The notes: a model not told the origin generated them from the letters alone. 64,000 bases of DNA from Moringa oleifera (GCA_021397835.1 JAJFZO010000049.1:5027001-5091000); one strand, 5' to 3'; positions 39,366-51,580 are shown, counted from the first letter of the stretch. Numbers and translations: made by a program.

Positions 39366-41365
39366 TGTACCGAGGGGTTCAACGGCAAGTAGGGAAAGCG
39401 TGGAAAGGCTGCGTGAGTTGGAGCTTTATGTTTAGATTATAAGTAATCCGCACATGCAAACTGGTGAGAGTATCCAGAATGGCACTTTTTGTAATTCTGG
39501 CTCAATCAATCTTAAATTAATAAATCAATAAATTATAAAATTAATTTACCATTGATTTCGATGATTTCTTTTTTGGCTTTTGTTCTGTTGATGATTGAGC
39601 CATTTCAAATGATTATCACAGTATAAAAAGTTATTGATCAGATGGTTATGATTGTCTTGTCACCTCTTCAAGATCTACTTGTCTACTAAACGGGTCCCAC
39701 CCAGTCCTCCCATTCTTATACGCAATATCAGGACTCCTACGTCATCGTTTTGATAGTCTTCCTTTAAATAACATGTTAATTAGTCCTCTGATATGAACTA
39801 TAAAATTGATAATTTAATTAAATATTTTTTATATCATATATTATTTTTAATTACAAAAATAATATTTAAATTTTATATCAAAAATATTAAATGAGTTCAA
39901 ATTAGCTAAAACAAGTTCCCCCTTGCCTTATGTCCATAATTAGATTTAGGTTTTGGACCGTAAATTACTGATTTTAACGTCTGCTAATCACACAATAAAC
40001 CTACAAGGATTACGGCACCTTCATAGCATAATTTTGGCCGACATCTCCCCGTATGGTTCTAAATGAATTTCTTAATTTCTACTCAATGTGATCCATTTTC
40101 TGAATGAGGAAAATATGTAAATTTTGTTACATCAAGAATCAAAATAGAGGCGAGAAGTGCTAAGACAGGCGACAAGGATGGTCCAACCAACTCCCACCCG
40201 ACCAGACCCTGCACATGGTGGGGCGACCCTTGCGTGGCTTCACCCATCCAGATGCAACACCTTCCTCCTCCTGTTTACCTCCCAACCGTCCCGTCTGAAA
40301 ACCGTAACCAGGATGATCAATTGTCAAAGAAAACTAAAGAGTAGTAATTGGTGTATTTTTCCCAGAGTTTCTGGGCTCTGATGTATATCGGACAGCCTTG
40401 GAAAGTAGAGCTGATAAAGACAGTGCAGGTTAACATGGTTGAAGAAGTACCATGTGTCCGCTGTGTCCGAAAACGAAACTGGGATTCCTGAGAAATAAAC
40501 ATCAGGTCGAGAAGACAAGACCCTCAGGGTGCCGATGATTGTCCTCTACCCACACATGCATGTCCGTCCACTTCTTTCCCATTTTTGAGTCAGATGCTCG
40601 ACTCCACGTACTCTTTGTCTCATCTGGCTTCTGTAAACAAATTACCTGTCCAAAGTACTCAAGTGAAGCCCCGCAATCTCAGTACAATTATGCTCTCACT
40701 CCTGTTCATAGATATCAACTGCATTAGCACATAAAATTTTGAAATTATGAGAATTTAATTTTATCATAAAAATAATATTATAATAAATAAAAATCAGTAT
40801 TAACTTTGAAATATATTAACAAATCTGATATGGGAATGTCCTATTATCCCTAGTAGTATGGCTTTCATAAGAAATCCCAACTACCATTTTGATCAATCTT
40901 CTCTACCGTCCAAATTAATCAACAGATCCCACAACCAATTCAATTAATTCATATTGATTTATTCACCATCTCCCTTTAAAACAATCTACCTACTCCACTA
41001 TATCTGTCATGTTACTTCATTAATTAATCGCCCAAATTGCTAATCTTTTCGCTGGTTGCTTAATCTTTAACGTTAAACTCGATTAACCCATAATAAACAA
41101 CGAATACAAAAACCCTAAATCTAAGGTCGAATCATTAACCTATATAGATCACCATTAAAGCAAAAATTACCACATGCATATCATTTTTTGCATATATACC
41201 AAAAGAAGCATGTTTTCTTCTAGGTCTTTTCGTTGGTCAAATTGATTAATCTACTAATCATATTTTAATCCATATCTCACTGTTGAATTCACTTGCTTTA
41301 AATTATATAAAAAGTTCAGAATTGTTTACAATAAATTCATTTCATACTCCGAAATTTTTTGAGTG

Positions 41366-41391
41366 ATATATATATATATATATATATATAT
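41366..41391. repeat. (TA)n microsatellite
   Basis: About 12-13 uninterrupted TA units. Confidence 0.9.
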
Positions 41392-42256
41392 GAGGGTATT
41401 AATTTTTTTGATAAATATAAAAAAATGTTGAATTACATTCAGTTTTTACTTTAAACTTTGATGCATTGATTCGCTCAATTGTGCATTTATTATTTTAATT
41501 TCTTTCAAATATAACCTTGAAAATGAGTGAAATAAACTCTAAATTTTATTTTGAGCATCGCTTAATAAATTTAAAATATTTTTAAACTCACAACTTATTT
41601 TTATGATTTTTTTTAAAAAATTAATAATATAAATTTTTAAAAAGATATTTTCAATACTCAAATATTATAATTTTTTTATGATAGTGTAAATATTATTTTT
41701 ATATCTATAAAAAATTATTAGTCAATTTTTTTTACAAGATTTCCTATTTAAGTATATATTCCTAAATTTTGAATAAATTAAACTATATTAAAATATTAAA
41801 TATACAATTAACCTAATCATTTTTTAATGATAAAATTTAAAAAACAATATAATTCGGGATATTTTTATATATTTACTTTTGTTTTTTGCCAATATAATCT
41901 AAATTACCAAATCAATCGATAATAATATATATGATCTATATCATGCGCACAAACTTAAGGTTAGATTAGTTAATTAGTGCAATCTTATCGGAATCGTAAT
42001 TATTTATCCTAGAGGTAAGCCATCCTTTAATGTTAGATTTGTTAACTTTTTATATTTGAACTTATATATTATATATATTAATGACATATAACTTTATTAA
42101 TAAAAATTAAGTAGAATAATTTTATAAATAATGTCGACTAAAAGTTTAAAAAATTGTAGTTCCCAAATGAAATAGAAATAGGGTTATAGTTCCTAAATGA
42201 TAACTTATTGTACAAAATAATAACTTACTGGATATTCTTCACCCCATCAAACCGCG

Positions 42257-42282
42257 CCCCCCCCCCCAAAAAAAAAAAAAAA
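42257..42282. repeat. Adjacent homopolymers C11 and A15
   Basis: Eleven C residues are followed directly by fifteen A residues. The exact lengths may be affected by sequencing error. Confidence 0.85.
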
Positions 42283-43240
42283 GTGAAAATGTCTAGAACT
42301 TATATGTATTGCATTTAACATGAATTTTTACTTGGTGTTATAAGATCCGTACACTAACAATGTACATATCCATAATGCATATGCATGCATACATGCATGC
42401 ACCAAGTCAGGCACCACTATCACATGGTTCCTCCCAATAATTGGCAATTAAATTAATAAGAGATTCATCTTCCAATTTAGCACGTGATTGCATTTTTTTT
42501 TATTAACTCATCCAGGCAAAGCTTGTGCATGTCTGCATGCAGGATAATAATGTTTTTGGGAGAGAGAGACCACTGTCCCAAAAGCCCATTAATAATAGAG
42601 AGAGAGAGAAAGAGAGTCGCGTTGGCTGATTAGGTAAGAAGAAGGCAGGAAGAAGCACGAGGAGATTATGGGTATACTCATGCCAAGACAGAGCATCATC
42701 GAATCCTAGTGATCCAGTGAGCTTAGCTGTTGCAGGCTCTGTTGGCTTCGCATGCCGATGCGAGCCAGCCAAACTATGCGGGTCCCTGAAACTTCCTCGC
42801 ACATCTCCAGTACAGTACCTCCTTGCAAATTATTGGATGTATAAAAATATTAAGTTCAGTGGGTTTACTATATTAGAATAATGACGATCATTGTTGCTCT
42901 ACTTCCAGCCAGCACCGCACCCTTGTATACTGGTTCCGACTCCTCCTGCAATTAAACTATCCACATGCAACTTCCCAGTTGATTCATCGTTTTCTTCAAA
43001 AACTCTTAAACACTGTACACAGATCCAGGGCCACCCACCATGAACCAACCCACTTAAGCTTTCTTTGCTTTCCCTTTCCTCGTTGAGATGGCTGAGCCCC
43101 TAATGCTCAAAAAACTCATCCCATTTAGGGTTTTGGAACCACCAAAGTATGGTGATTTCCTCTGTAAAGTCATGCATTCGTCCTCCAGTTCATATCTCAT
43201 TATGGTTTAAGCTCTCCGAATCAATTGTATTGACAAGCCT

Positions 43241-43756
43241 CGTTGGGAATTTGACAACCAGATCCTTAGTTGATGGATCAAATATCAAATCCCTATAACC
43301 TGAAAGCAACAATAATAAAAGCAAGAAAAAAGTAAACAACCACAGGAACACAAGATTTATAGTGGTTCACCTTAAATTGAAAGTTACATCCACTTTGCAG
43401 CCACTGTAGGAAACCTTTTCACTATGAAAATAGATTATAAGAGAGATAATTGTTTCCCTAGCCCTCACTCTGCTAGAATAAAGCTCTAGGACTCTTACTC
43501 ACTCTCTTTATTATGATGTTTACATGGGTAGAAGTCCCTCATTTATATAGTAAAGCCCAAGGCCTAAAAGATAGATATGTGAGAATCTCAAGATATCCTT
43601 TTTGATAAGTATATACTCTTTTGGATGAGTATATTCCCTTTCAGATAAGCATATATATCCTTTTAGATAAGTATATGCCCTCTCAGATAAATATATATCT
43701 TTTCAGATAAATATACACCCTTTTGTAGATAGGATTGTCTCCACACATACTCAACA
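43241..43756 (-). repeat. 3' LTR of the young copia element
   Basis: Near-identical to 47784-48279. Its outermost base is C where the partner has T, so the terminal TG is mutated to CG at this edge. It carries one extra unit of the internal GATAAGTATATA-type repeat. Confidence 0.95.
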
Positions 43757-43825
43757 ATCTCCCACTTGGAGACTAATTCATTATCTCAATTGTTTCTTCC
43801 ATCTGCAATGGCCATGACTTCCCAA

Positions 43826-46800
43826 TCAGCAGCTGAGAAGCCCCACTGAAGTTGTACACAACTTCAGTTTCTCGATTGTAACAACCTTGGTTAGCATATC
43901 AGCTGGATTCTGACTTCCTTGTATCTTTTCGAGTGACAAGACACCATCTTCCAAAGCTGATCTTATGAAGTGATATCTGACTTGTATATGCTTCGTTCTA
44001 GCATGATACATAGGGTTCTTTGCCAAGTGAATGGCACTCTGGCTGTCACAATGCAACATACCTTTTTCAAACTTGTGCCCCAGTTCATTTAGGAAAGATA
44101 ACAACCATATCATCTCCTTGCTTGCTTCTGTAAGAGCAACATATTCAGCCTCTGTGGTCGAAAGTGCAACTATCTTTTGTAGTTTAGACATCCAACTGAT
44201 TGCAGTACCACCCAATGTATAAACATACCCTGTAGTACTTTTTCTGCTGTCGATGTCACCAGCCATATCAGCATCAACATAACCATGCAAGCCCATATCT
44301 GTTTTTTTGAAGTACAAAGTGAAGTCTGCAGTGCTCTTCAAATACCTGAAGATCCACTTAACTGCTTCCTAGTGTTGCTTTCCTGGATTGCTCATATACT
44401 TGCTAACAACTCCCACTGCATGTGCTATTTCTGGTCTTGTACATACTGTGGCATACATTAGACTCCCAATAGCAGAAGCATAAGGCACCTTGCCCATATA
44501 TGCAATTTCATCATCAGTTGATGGAGACTGACTCTTGGATAGTCTGAAATGACTAGCCAAAGGTGTACTCACTGATTTAGCACCATCTATTCTGAATCTA
44601 GCAAGTACCTTGTTGATGTATTTCTCCTGAGATAGCTTGAGAATTCCCTTTTCCCTGATGATTCTCATCCCAAGGATTTGTTTGGCAGAACCCAAATCCT
44701 TCATAGCAAACTTCTTTGAAAGCTTACTCTTTAATTTCTCCATCTCATGCAAATTAGCTCCAGCAATTAACATATCATCAACATACAGCAGTAATATAAT
44801 GTAAGAGTTATCATACCTCTTAACATAACAACAATGGTCTGCCTGGCACCTTAAGAAACCATTGTCTCCCATTAATTTGTCAAACTTCTTTTACCACTGT
44901 CTTGGAGCTTGTTTTAACCCATACAAACTTTTCATAAGTTTGTATACCATTTTCTCCTTACCTTTGACTTCAAATCCTTGTGGCTGTTTCATGTAAATTT
45001 CTTCCTCCAAGTCACCATGAAGAAAAGCTGTTTTTACATCCATTTGCTGTAGATGCAAATCTTCCTGAGCCACTAACCCAAGCACTATTCTGATTGTAGT
45101 CAACTTAACCACTGGGGAGAAAATCTCTGTGTAGTCAATACCTTCCTTTTGTTGAAAGCCTTTAACTACTAACCTTGCTTTATACCGCTTGTTGCCATCA
45201 TGTTCTTCTTTTATCCGGTAAACCCATTTGTTCTGCAAGGCCGTTTTCCCTTGTGGTAGTTCTGCCAACTCCCATGTTTGATTACTCATAAGAGAATTCA
45301 TTTCATCTTTCATGGCTAACTCCCACTTGATTGATTCATCACCCTGCAAAGCTTCATCAAAACTCTCTGGTTCACCCCTATCAGTCAACAAGATGTAGTT
45401 CAGAGATGGTGAAAATCTCTGTGGTGGTCTCACAGTCCTGGAAGATCTTCTCACTTCTATCACAGGAGTGGTTGGATTTACCTCTGGAGCCATACTTTCC
45501 TGATTTTGCTCAGCAATGTCATCTTCAACTTCCTGAGTATTCTGTTGCAGCTGATTCACTGGAATGTCTATCAAGTGGATCACCTCAGGCCTTTTTGTCT
45601 CAGAATCTGTTACTTCTGAACTCTTGCCCAAACTATCCTTGTACAGAACTTGCTCATTGAAGATTACATCCCTGCTGCTAATGATCTTCCTGTTTTGGCT
45701 ATCCCAGAAACGATAACCAAACTCATTGTCACCATATCCAATGAAAAAATATTTTTTTGATTTAGGATCAAGTTTGCCTCTAGCAGCAGTATCAATATGG
45801 ATATATGACAGGCAACCAAATATTCTTAGAAAAGACAGGTTTACCTTTTTGCCACTCCAAACCTCCTCGGGTAATCTGCAATCCAAAGGAACTAAAGGAC
45901 CCCTATTGATTAAATAGGCTGCAGTGTTAACTGCATCTGCCCAAAATGCCTTGGGCAACCCTGCATGCATTTTCATGCTCCTTGCACGCTCATTCAGTGT
46001 TCTGTTCATCCTTTCTGCAACACCATTCTGCTGAGGTGTACCTGGAGTAGTCTTCTCCATCTTGATCCCATTGTCAGCAAAAAACTGTTTGAAATCCCCA
46101 TCAATGTATTCTCCACCATTATCAGATCTCAAAAACTTAACTTTAAGATTAGTTTCATTCTCAACCATGGCTTTCCATTTACTGAAAGCATTAAATACAT
46201 CAGATTTATTCTTTAGAAAATAAATCCATACCTTTCTGGTTGAGTCATCAATGAAAGTCACATAGTAGCTAGATCCTCCAAGAGACGTCACAGTCGAAGG
46301 CCCCCATACATCTGTATGAACTAACTCTAGTTTTTGCTGCTTCAACTGCTTTCCTGCTTTGGAGAAGCTGACCCTTTTCTGTTTGCCAAGGATGCAACTT
46401 TCACACAACTTGTGCTCTACAGATTTTAAATCCGGCAAATTACCATTTGCCACCATGACCTTCATTCCCTTTTCACTCATATGCCCAAGTCTGCAATGTC
46501 ATAGGTCAGAGTTCATACCAGTGTCAACAGCAGCCACTGTATCATTGCAACTTGAAGTCATATAGAGAGTTCCAGTTTTGCTTCCTTGAGCAACAACTAT
46601 GGCACCTTTGGTAACTTTTCAAGCATTATCATTGAAAGTCACCCTATGCCCTTCACTATCAAGCTGTCCAACAGAAATTAGATTTCTCATCAACTTTGGC
46701 ACATGTCTCACCTTTTGAATCTTCCAGATATTCCCATTTGGCATCTTCAATTTAACATTACCCATACCAACAATATTCAAAGGTTCTCCATCAGCAAGAT

Positions 46801-47746
46801 AGACCTTCCCAAAATTTTCAGCAACATAATTTTTTATTATTTTGCCATATGCAGTGGTATGAAAAGACGCCCCAGAATCTAAAACCCAAAACTCAAGAGA
46901 ATTATCAATAGCCAAAAGTAAAGCATCATCTACCTCATCTGTTACAGCATTTGCAGTGTCATCTTTATGCTCACCTTTTTTCTTCAGTAAGCGACAGTCT
47001 TTCTTCATGTGGCCCTTTTTCTTACAGTTCCAGCATTCCAGATTTCTTCCAGATCTAGATTTGCTTCTTCCATTCCTTGACTTAGATTTGCCCTTATTGC
47101 GATCAGAGTTTCTGTCACTTTCTCTTCCCCTGTTTTCAACATTTAGGGCAGAATTTGCAACTGATGTTTCACCTGAATCGATCCTCCGAATCTCTTCTGC
47201 AAGAACTCGATCACGAACATCATTGAAGTTCAATTTTGAACTCCCAACAGAATTGCTCATCGCTGCTCTCATGGGCTCCCAACTATTTGGCAACGATGCC
47301 AATAGTATCAAGGCACGTACCTCATCATCAAAGTCAATCTCAACAGAAGATAACTGATTAACTATTGTATTAAACTCATTAAGATGAGTTGCCACAGAAT
47401 TACCTTCACCCATTTTCAAGTGGAATAGCTTCTTCATGAGAAAAACCTTGTTGTTTGCTGAAGGTTTTTCATACATGTCAGATAGCACCTTCATCAGACT
47501 TGCAGTTGTTTTCTCCTTCGCCACGTTGTGAGCAGCGTTCTTTGACAGTGTCAGCCGAATAACTCCCAGCACCTGTCGATCAAGGAGATCCCAATCGCTT
47601 TCTGAAATCTTTTCAGGCTTTTGACCCAAAAGTGGTTCATGCAACTTTTTCTCATACAGATAATCCTCGATTTGCATTCTCTAGAAGGCATAATCTGTAC
47701 CATCGAACTTGATGATCCTATGTGATGAGTTTTCTTCGCTACCCAT
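43826..47746 (-). pseudogene. Copia gag-pol polyprotein with five nonsense codons
   Basis: A single frame of 1307 codons from ATG at 47746, with no frameshift but five internal stops: 47681-47683 (TAG), 46619-46621 (TGA), 46499-46501 (TGA), 44891-44893 (TAA) and 44369-44371 (TAG). Domains in order are a UBN2-type gag, a zinc knuckle (CWNCKKKGHMKKDC), the protease motif VLDSGAS and an integrase core ([10 protein letters not shown]). Next come reverse transcriptase with [10 protein letters not shown] before one stop and YVDDM after it, then RNase H (DADMAGDIDSRKSTTGYVY). Four of the five stops fall where copia proteins usually have tryptophan. This copy cannot make a full polyprotein itself. 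Confidence 0.93.
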
Positions 47747-47770
47747 TGCTTTCAATCTCAAAACTCGAAG

Positions 47771-47781
47771 CTCTGATACCA
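47771..47781 (-). other. Primer-binding site of the young copia element
   Basis: The minus strand reads TGGTATCAGAG two bases inside the 5' LTR, complementary to the 3' end of plant initiator tRNA-Met. This is the usual primer of copia elements. Confidence 0.9.
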
Positions 47782-47783
47782 GT

Positions 47784-48279
47784 TGTTGGGAATTTGACAA
47801 CCAGATCCTTAGTTGATGGATCAAATATCAAATCCTTATAACCTGAAAGCAACAATAATAAAAGCAAGAAAAAAGTAAACAACCACAGGAACACAAGATT
47901 TATAGTGGTTCACCCTCAATTGAAAGTTACATCCACTTTGCAGCCACTGCAGGAAACCCTTTCACTATGAAAATAGATTACAAGAGAGATAATTGTTTCC
48001 CTAGCCCTCACTCTGCTAGAATAAAGCCCTAAGACTCTTACTCACTCTCTCTATTGTGATGTTTACATGGGTAGAAGTCCCTCATTTATATAGTAAAGCC
48101 CAAGGCCTAAAAGATAGATATGTGAGAATCTCAAGATATCCTTTTTGATAAGTATATACTCTTTTGGATGAGTATATTCCCTTTCAGATAAGCATATATA
48201 TCCTTTTAGATAAGTATATGCCCTCTCAAATAAATATACACCCTTTTATAAATAGGATTGTCTCTACACATACTCAACA
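47784..48279 (-). repeat. 5' LTR of the young copia element
   Basis: TG...CA ends are intact. On the element strand a tandem array of roughly 20-bp AT-rich units (48136-48250) lies just upstream of a TATA-like box (CTATATAAATG, about 48082-48095), so the array sits in U3. Confidence 0.93.
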
Positions 48280-48652
48280 AGCCTGAACATAAATTAGCAT
48301 GGGAGATTTATGCTGTTGACATAACAAGGAAACGTCCATTACAACAGCAAGAGGCCGACATATCAGCTTCCCACAACAAACTGGCTATAGAGCCCAAATG
48401 ATTACCCTAACAACACAAACTATACAAGTCCGTGGGAAAAAGCCCAAGCCAAGCTCAGTCCATGACTGCTACACGCCCAACCCAAACATTCTTTCAGATT
48501 ATACATCAAACCCAAAACCTCTCTTCTTTCTGCTTCAGCTTACTATACGTACAGAACACAGGCCTCTTGCTACAAAACCAAGAAGGCGCGAACAAAGTCT
48601 TATTCTGAAGTAACCCTGTTACCAAGCAGGTGGAGAGTAATCATATAGCGAT

Positions 48653-49623
48653 TTAATTGCTGAAGCTGCGATCCTGGTTTTGGTTGAGCATAGCTGCTGC
48701 TGCGAGGGACTCCGCCACCCCACCAGGCGTGGTGCTCATGTTAGGATTGTTCCTCAGCTCCGCAGCAATCACACCTTCTGCGTCTTGACGCGTCACCGCT
48801 TTGTCCCCTCTCAGCTTCTCCTTAGCGTCCTGCCCAATACACCATTTACAGATCACTAGCTTTTACTCTCATCACATACTTAAAACCAAACAATTTTTGG
48901 TTTAATTACCGTGAGAACATCAGAGAGCGTGGTCTTGCCCCCTTCATAGCCTGTTCTCTCATTTTGGGTGGCCGCGGACTGAGCAGCAGACCCAAGCCCG
49001 CCAGGCTGCGTCTCGTTCTTTCCGGTGGCTCTCATCTCTGCAGCTTGTATAGCTGCCGCATCAGTTTGGTCCACAGGCTTATCTCCCGCTGATAAAGCCG
49101 CTGCCTCCAGAGCCTCACCCACAGTGATAGCGTCGCGATCAAGAACACTTCCTGGAGATTCCATCGGCACCTGGGGTGCTGTATACTGCCCTACAACCTG
49201 TCCCAAATTCCAAATGCGTTAGTGTCCTTGCCCATATATCGGACAGTGGTTCTCAGAGTTAAGAGAGGTTACAGTTTCGAAACTAACCTGACCACCGACG
49301 GACTCGGTGATGACACGGTTAGCACCGACTTTGGATTCAGAAATGGTGACGCCTTGATCTCTGACGATATCGGTGGTATCGTCCCTGCCCACGAGACCGG
49401 CTCTTTGGTTCAGGTTAGCAGCTGACTGCATGACAGCAGCAGGACCGCCTCTCTGGGTCTGACCGAAGACGAGGTTCTCGGCTGCCTGCATGGTCGCTGC
49501 GTCTTGTGGTGCAATTGTTTCCGACGCTAGCTCACCCGACACGTTGAAGACGTCGCCGTATCTGATGGGTTCATGACCAGGAAGTTGGTCAGCCTGGGGT
49601 TTCCGTGGTTGCTCCTGGCTCAT
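48653..49623 (-). CDS. LEA protein, seed maturation (SMP, D-34) type
   Basis: Three exons: 49288-49623, 48910-49197 and 48653-48829, all joined in phase 0, giving 266 aa. The protein is rich in Ala, Gln, Gly and Thr with three SMP-type repeats. These are marked by IAPQDAATMQAAENLVFGQT, then AAALSAGDKPVDQTDAAAIQ with AAEMRATG, then KLRGDKAVTRQDAEGVIAAE. The N-terminus (MSQEQPRKPQ, then GHEPIRYGDVFNVSGELA) is typical of group 5/6 LEA D-34 proteins. They accumulate in maturing seeds and under drought, are largely disordered, and protect proteins and membranes in the nucleus and cytosol. The promoter has ABRE-type boxes. A copia element sits 369 bp beyond the stop. The family call is certain. Confidence 0.96.
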
Positions 49624-49783
49624 TGTTTTGCACTGATCAGACTAGCTCGTCACAAAAAGTCCTCTTTCTCTAACCCTAACCGCGGGAAGAGCATGAGTAA
49701 GGACGGGATGTGTGGGCTTAAATTCAGTGAGATTCCAGCGGGATGAGTCAACAGCTTTTTTGACAACATGGTCTCCGAGTTAT

Positions 49784-49886
49784 ACACGTGTAACAGGGTG
49801 AAGTGAGAAGCATGGACGGGTTTGTCACACGTGGCGACAGATGTCACTGAACCCATTAGCATCTCTTCTTGATTTTGCCACGTGTC
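49784..49886 (-). promoter_or_regulatory. Cluster of three ACGT/ABRE boxes upstream of the LEA gene
   Basis: ACACGTGT lies at 49784-49791, ACACGTGGC at 49827-49835 and GCCACGTGTC at 49877-49886, between 160 and 265 bases before the LEA start codon. Two have the extended ACGTGGC/GACACGTGGC form bound by ABI5/AREB bZIP factors, and multiple ABREs are needed for strong ABA response. This fits a seed and drought gene; activity is inferred. Confidence 0.75.
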
Positions 49887-51061
49887 ACGTAAATATAACA
49901 CCATATTGACCTCGTTGATAAGATAATGGATAGAAAGTTGAAGTTTCAAAATATGGATTTGTTTGTTTTTATTTACCATTTTAAGGAGTTTTTACTGTCT
50001 ATTTCTTTTTTAACGTAATTCAAAATATAATTAAATGAATTACTGATCATAATATCTCTAACAACAATGGATTTAATTGAGAAAAACACAAACTTGAAAA
50101 GGTAGAAAAGCATGGAAAACGACCTCTTTCTTTTTGGCTTCATGATAGCCAAAATGGTGATAACTTGTCAACTCTGGATAAAACAAATCATTTGAAGAGA
50201 CATGGCACAAAGGTGGAGTTAAATTGGAAAACAAGTTATTCATGACCCCACATTTTTGTCTCATACAAAAAAGAAAAAATTTAATATTGATAAAATTCTT
50301 CTGAAGAGGGTACTCCAATAAGATTTTAATTTTTTAAATTATTTTAAGATTGGCACGAAGAAAAAATGTTAGATAAAATATGATAATATTAAAGAATTTT
50401 TGGCATAAAAAATAGAAAATGTGTTACACAACAACTTATTTAGTATAATTTATGCATCTTGGCATGAAAATAATAGGGAGATTGATAAAGTAGAAATTGA
50501 TGTGGTTGGAGGAATGATTAATATTAGGTTATGGCGGGGCTCTGTTTTCATTTTCGTCAATTGACTTTATCACCGTCTCTATAGGCCCACCAACGGATAC
50601 AGACCGACTGGACATCTACGTGACACGCACGTCCAGAAAGGCACCAATGTCCCCCGTGCCTGTGATAAACAAAACGGCACCGGAGAACCTGCTTAGCTCC
50701 TTCAAGCCGCCTTGAGAAGCAGTGTTATGAACAGAAGAAACTCACGATGTTGTCCTACTCGCTGATTCTTTTTAGCTTTTCATGAAGGAAAGCTAAAGAA
50801 TGTCTAAAGGTTTTATGGCTACGTGAAGCAAAGCCTAGCTGGTTACTGTAATAGATTCTTGACTTACCGTGTCCTTCCATGTTCATGTTCCTGAGGCACT
50901 TCTGTTGCCCAAAATTCCAGTAATGAAAAAACAAGACAAATAGACTAACCCAGAGAGCGAAAAATTAAATCGGGTAATTTATTAATCATTTTAAGCATGT
51001 TCTCGACCAAGAACGGTGAACAGCATGAAATGGAACTTCAATCAAACCGAAATGAAGAAGA
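49887..51061. other. Intergenic region between LEA and HSP20-like genes
   Basis: No gene recognised. The right third (50560-50720) is less AT-rich, with an ACGTGACACGCACGT stretch. It lies beyond the 3' end of the minus-strand HSP20-like gene and may include its 3' UTR. Confidence 0.5.
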
Positions 51062-51580
51062 TCACTCCACTAGAATAAGTCTCACGTTTTCTTTTTGTTC
51101 TTCCTCTTCTGTTTCTTGCATGTCATCAAGAACCTCCAAGTTCGGGCCTTTGGGCACCGTAACCACCAGCTTCCCATCACGACATACAGCGGTCGCCATC
51201 TCTGGCCTCGTCGAGTCTGGAAGCCGGAACCGCCACAAGTCAAGCTCACCATGATGATGATCAAGGCTTTCCTTCATCCTCAAATCGGCACCGTCCCTTC
51301 CTCTGACAACCAACTTGGACACACCGGAGTATATCTCGACCGTCTCGGCTCTCACACATTCCTTCATATCGTGGGCGGCGACGGTGAAACGGAAGCACTC
51401 GGCGGTTTCTTCAACGGATACGTCAGCGTTGGAGTGGAATGGTAGCTCGAGGACCTTGGTGAACATGTGAGGGAGTCTCTTGAGCTTCTGTTTAGAGCTC
51501 GGAGTAGTGGAACGTGAAGCGACGTTGAATAGACGCAGGGTGGTGATGCTTCTTTTCTTCAGCGTCGGGTGGACCTTCAT
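51062..51580 (-). CDS. HSP20/alpha-crystallin-like protein
   Basis: A 172-aa frame from ATG at 51580 (MKVHPTLKKRSITTLRLFNV). The first 40 residues are basic. A conserved linker LPHMFTKVLELPFHSNADV is followed by the alpha-crystallin-like fold, with AECFRFTVAAHDM, VEIYSGVSKLVVRG and LWRFRLPDSTRPEMATAV. The closing signature is GKLVVTVPKG. The acidic tail (EEEEQKEN) replaces the IXI motif of classic small heat-shock proteins. It belongs to the plant HSP20-like superfamily rather than the cytosolic class I/II sHSPs, and chaperone activity is unproven. A run of 15 T on the gene strand lies just upstream of the start and may be the pyrimidine tract of a leader intron. Confidence 0.85.
   Translation of the reverse strand: MKVHPTLKKRSITTLRLFNVASRSTTPSSKQKLKRLPHMFTKVLELPFHSNADVSVEETAECFRFTVAAHDMKECVRAETVEIYSGVSKLVVRGRDGADLRMKESLDHHHGELDLWRFRLPDSTRPEMATAVCRDGKLVVTVPKGPNLEVLDDMQETEEEEQKENVRLILVE

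Larger units (their letters stand above)
39389..43235. other. Long intergenic region, no gene recognised
   Basis: AT-rich DNA broken by a GC-richer patch at 40145-40720. That patch has short open frames on both strands but nothing matching a family. Low-complexity tracts occur at 41366-41391 and 42257-42282. A minus-strand open frame at 42503-42802 is Leu/Ser-rich and overlaps a GA repeat, so it is not called. The stretch 43080-43235 is the flank of the young copia insertion. Confidence 0.5.
43236..48284 (-). mobile_element. Young Ty1/copia LTR retrotransposon with target duplication
   Basis: The element proper is 43241-48279, flanked by the 5-bp duplication AGCCT at 43236-43240 and 48280-48284. 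LTRs are 43241-43756 and 47784-48279. The primer-binding site TGGTATCAGAG (minus strand, 47771-47781) matches initiator tRNA-Met. The polypurine tract is read from 43757-43775 (AAGTGGGAGA on the minus strand). One reading frame holds gag, protease, integrase, reverse transcriptase and RNase H in copia order. The LTRs differ at about 14 positions by eye, nearly all transitions, plus one roughly 20-bp indel. That implies an insertion of order 1-2 million years under commonly used plant rates (inference). Confidence 0.95.

Noticed and set aside
42742..42772. Hairpin TTGGCTTCGCAT / ATGCGAGCCAGCCAA as a possible microRNA precursor
   Set aside because: The stem is only about 12 bp with a 3-base bulge. 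It is too short for a plant pre-miRNA, and no known mature miRNA sequence was seen.
42503..42802. 99-codon minus-strand open frame
   Set aside because: Overlaps a GA microsatellite, has Leu/Ser low-complexity composition and no recognisable domain or splice context.
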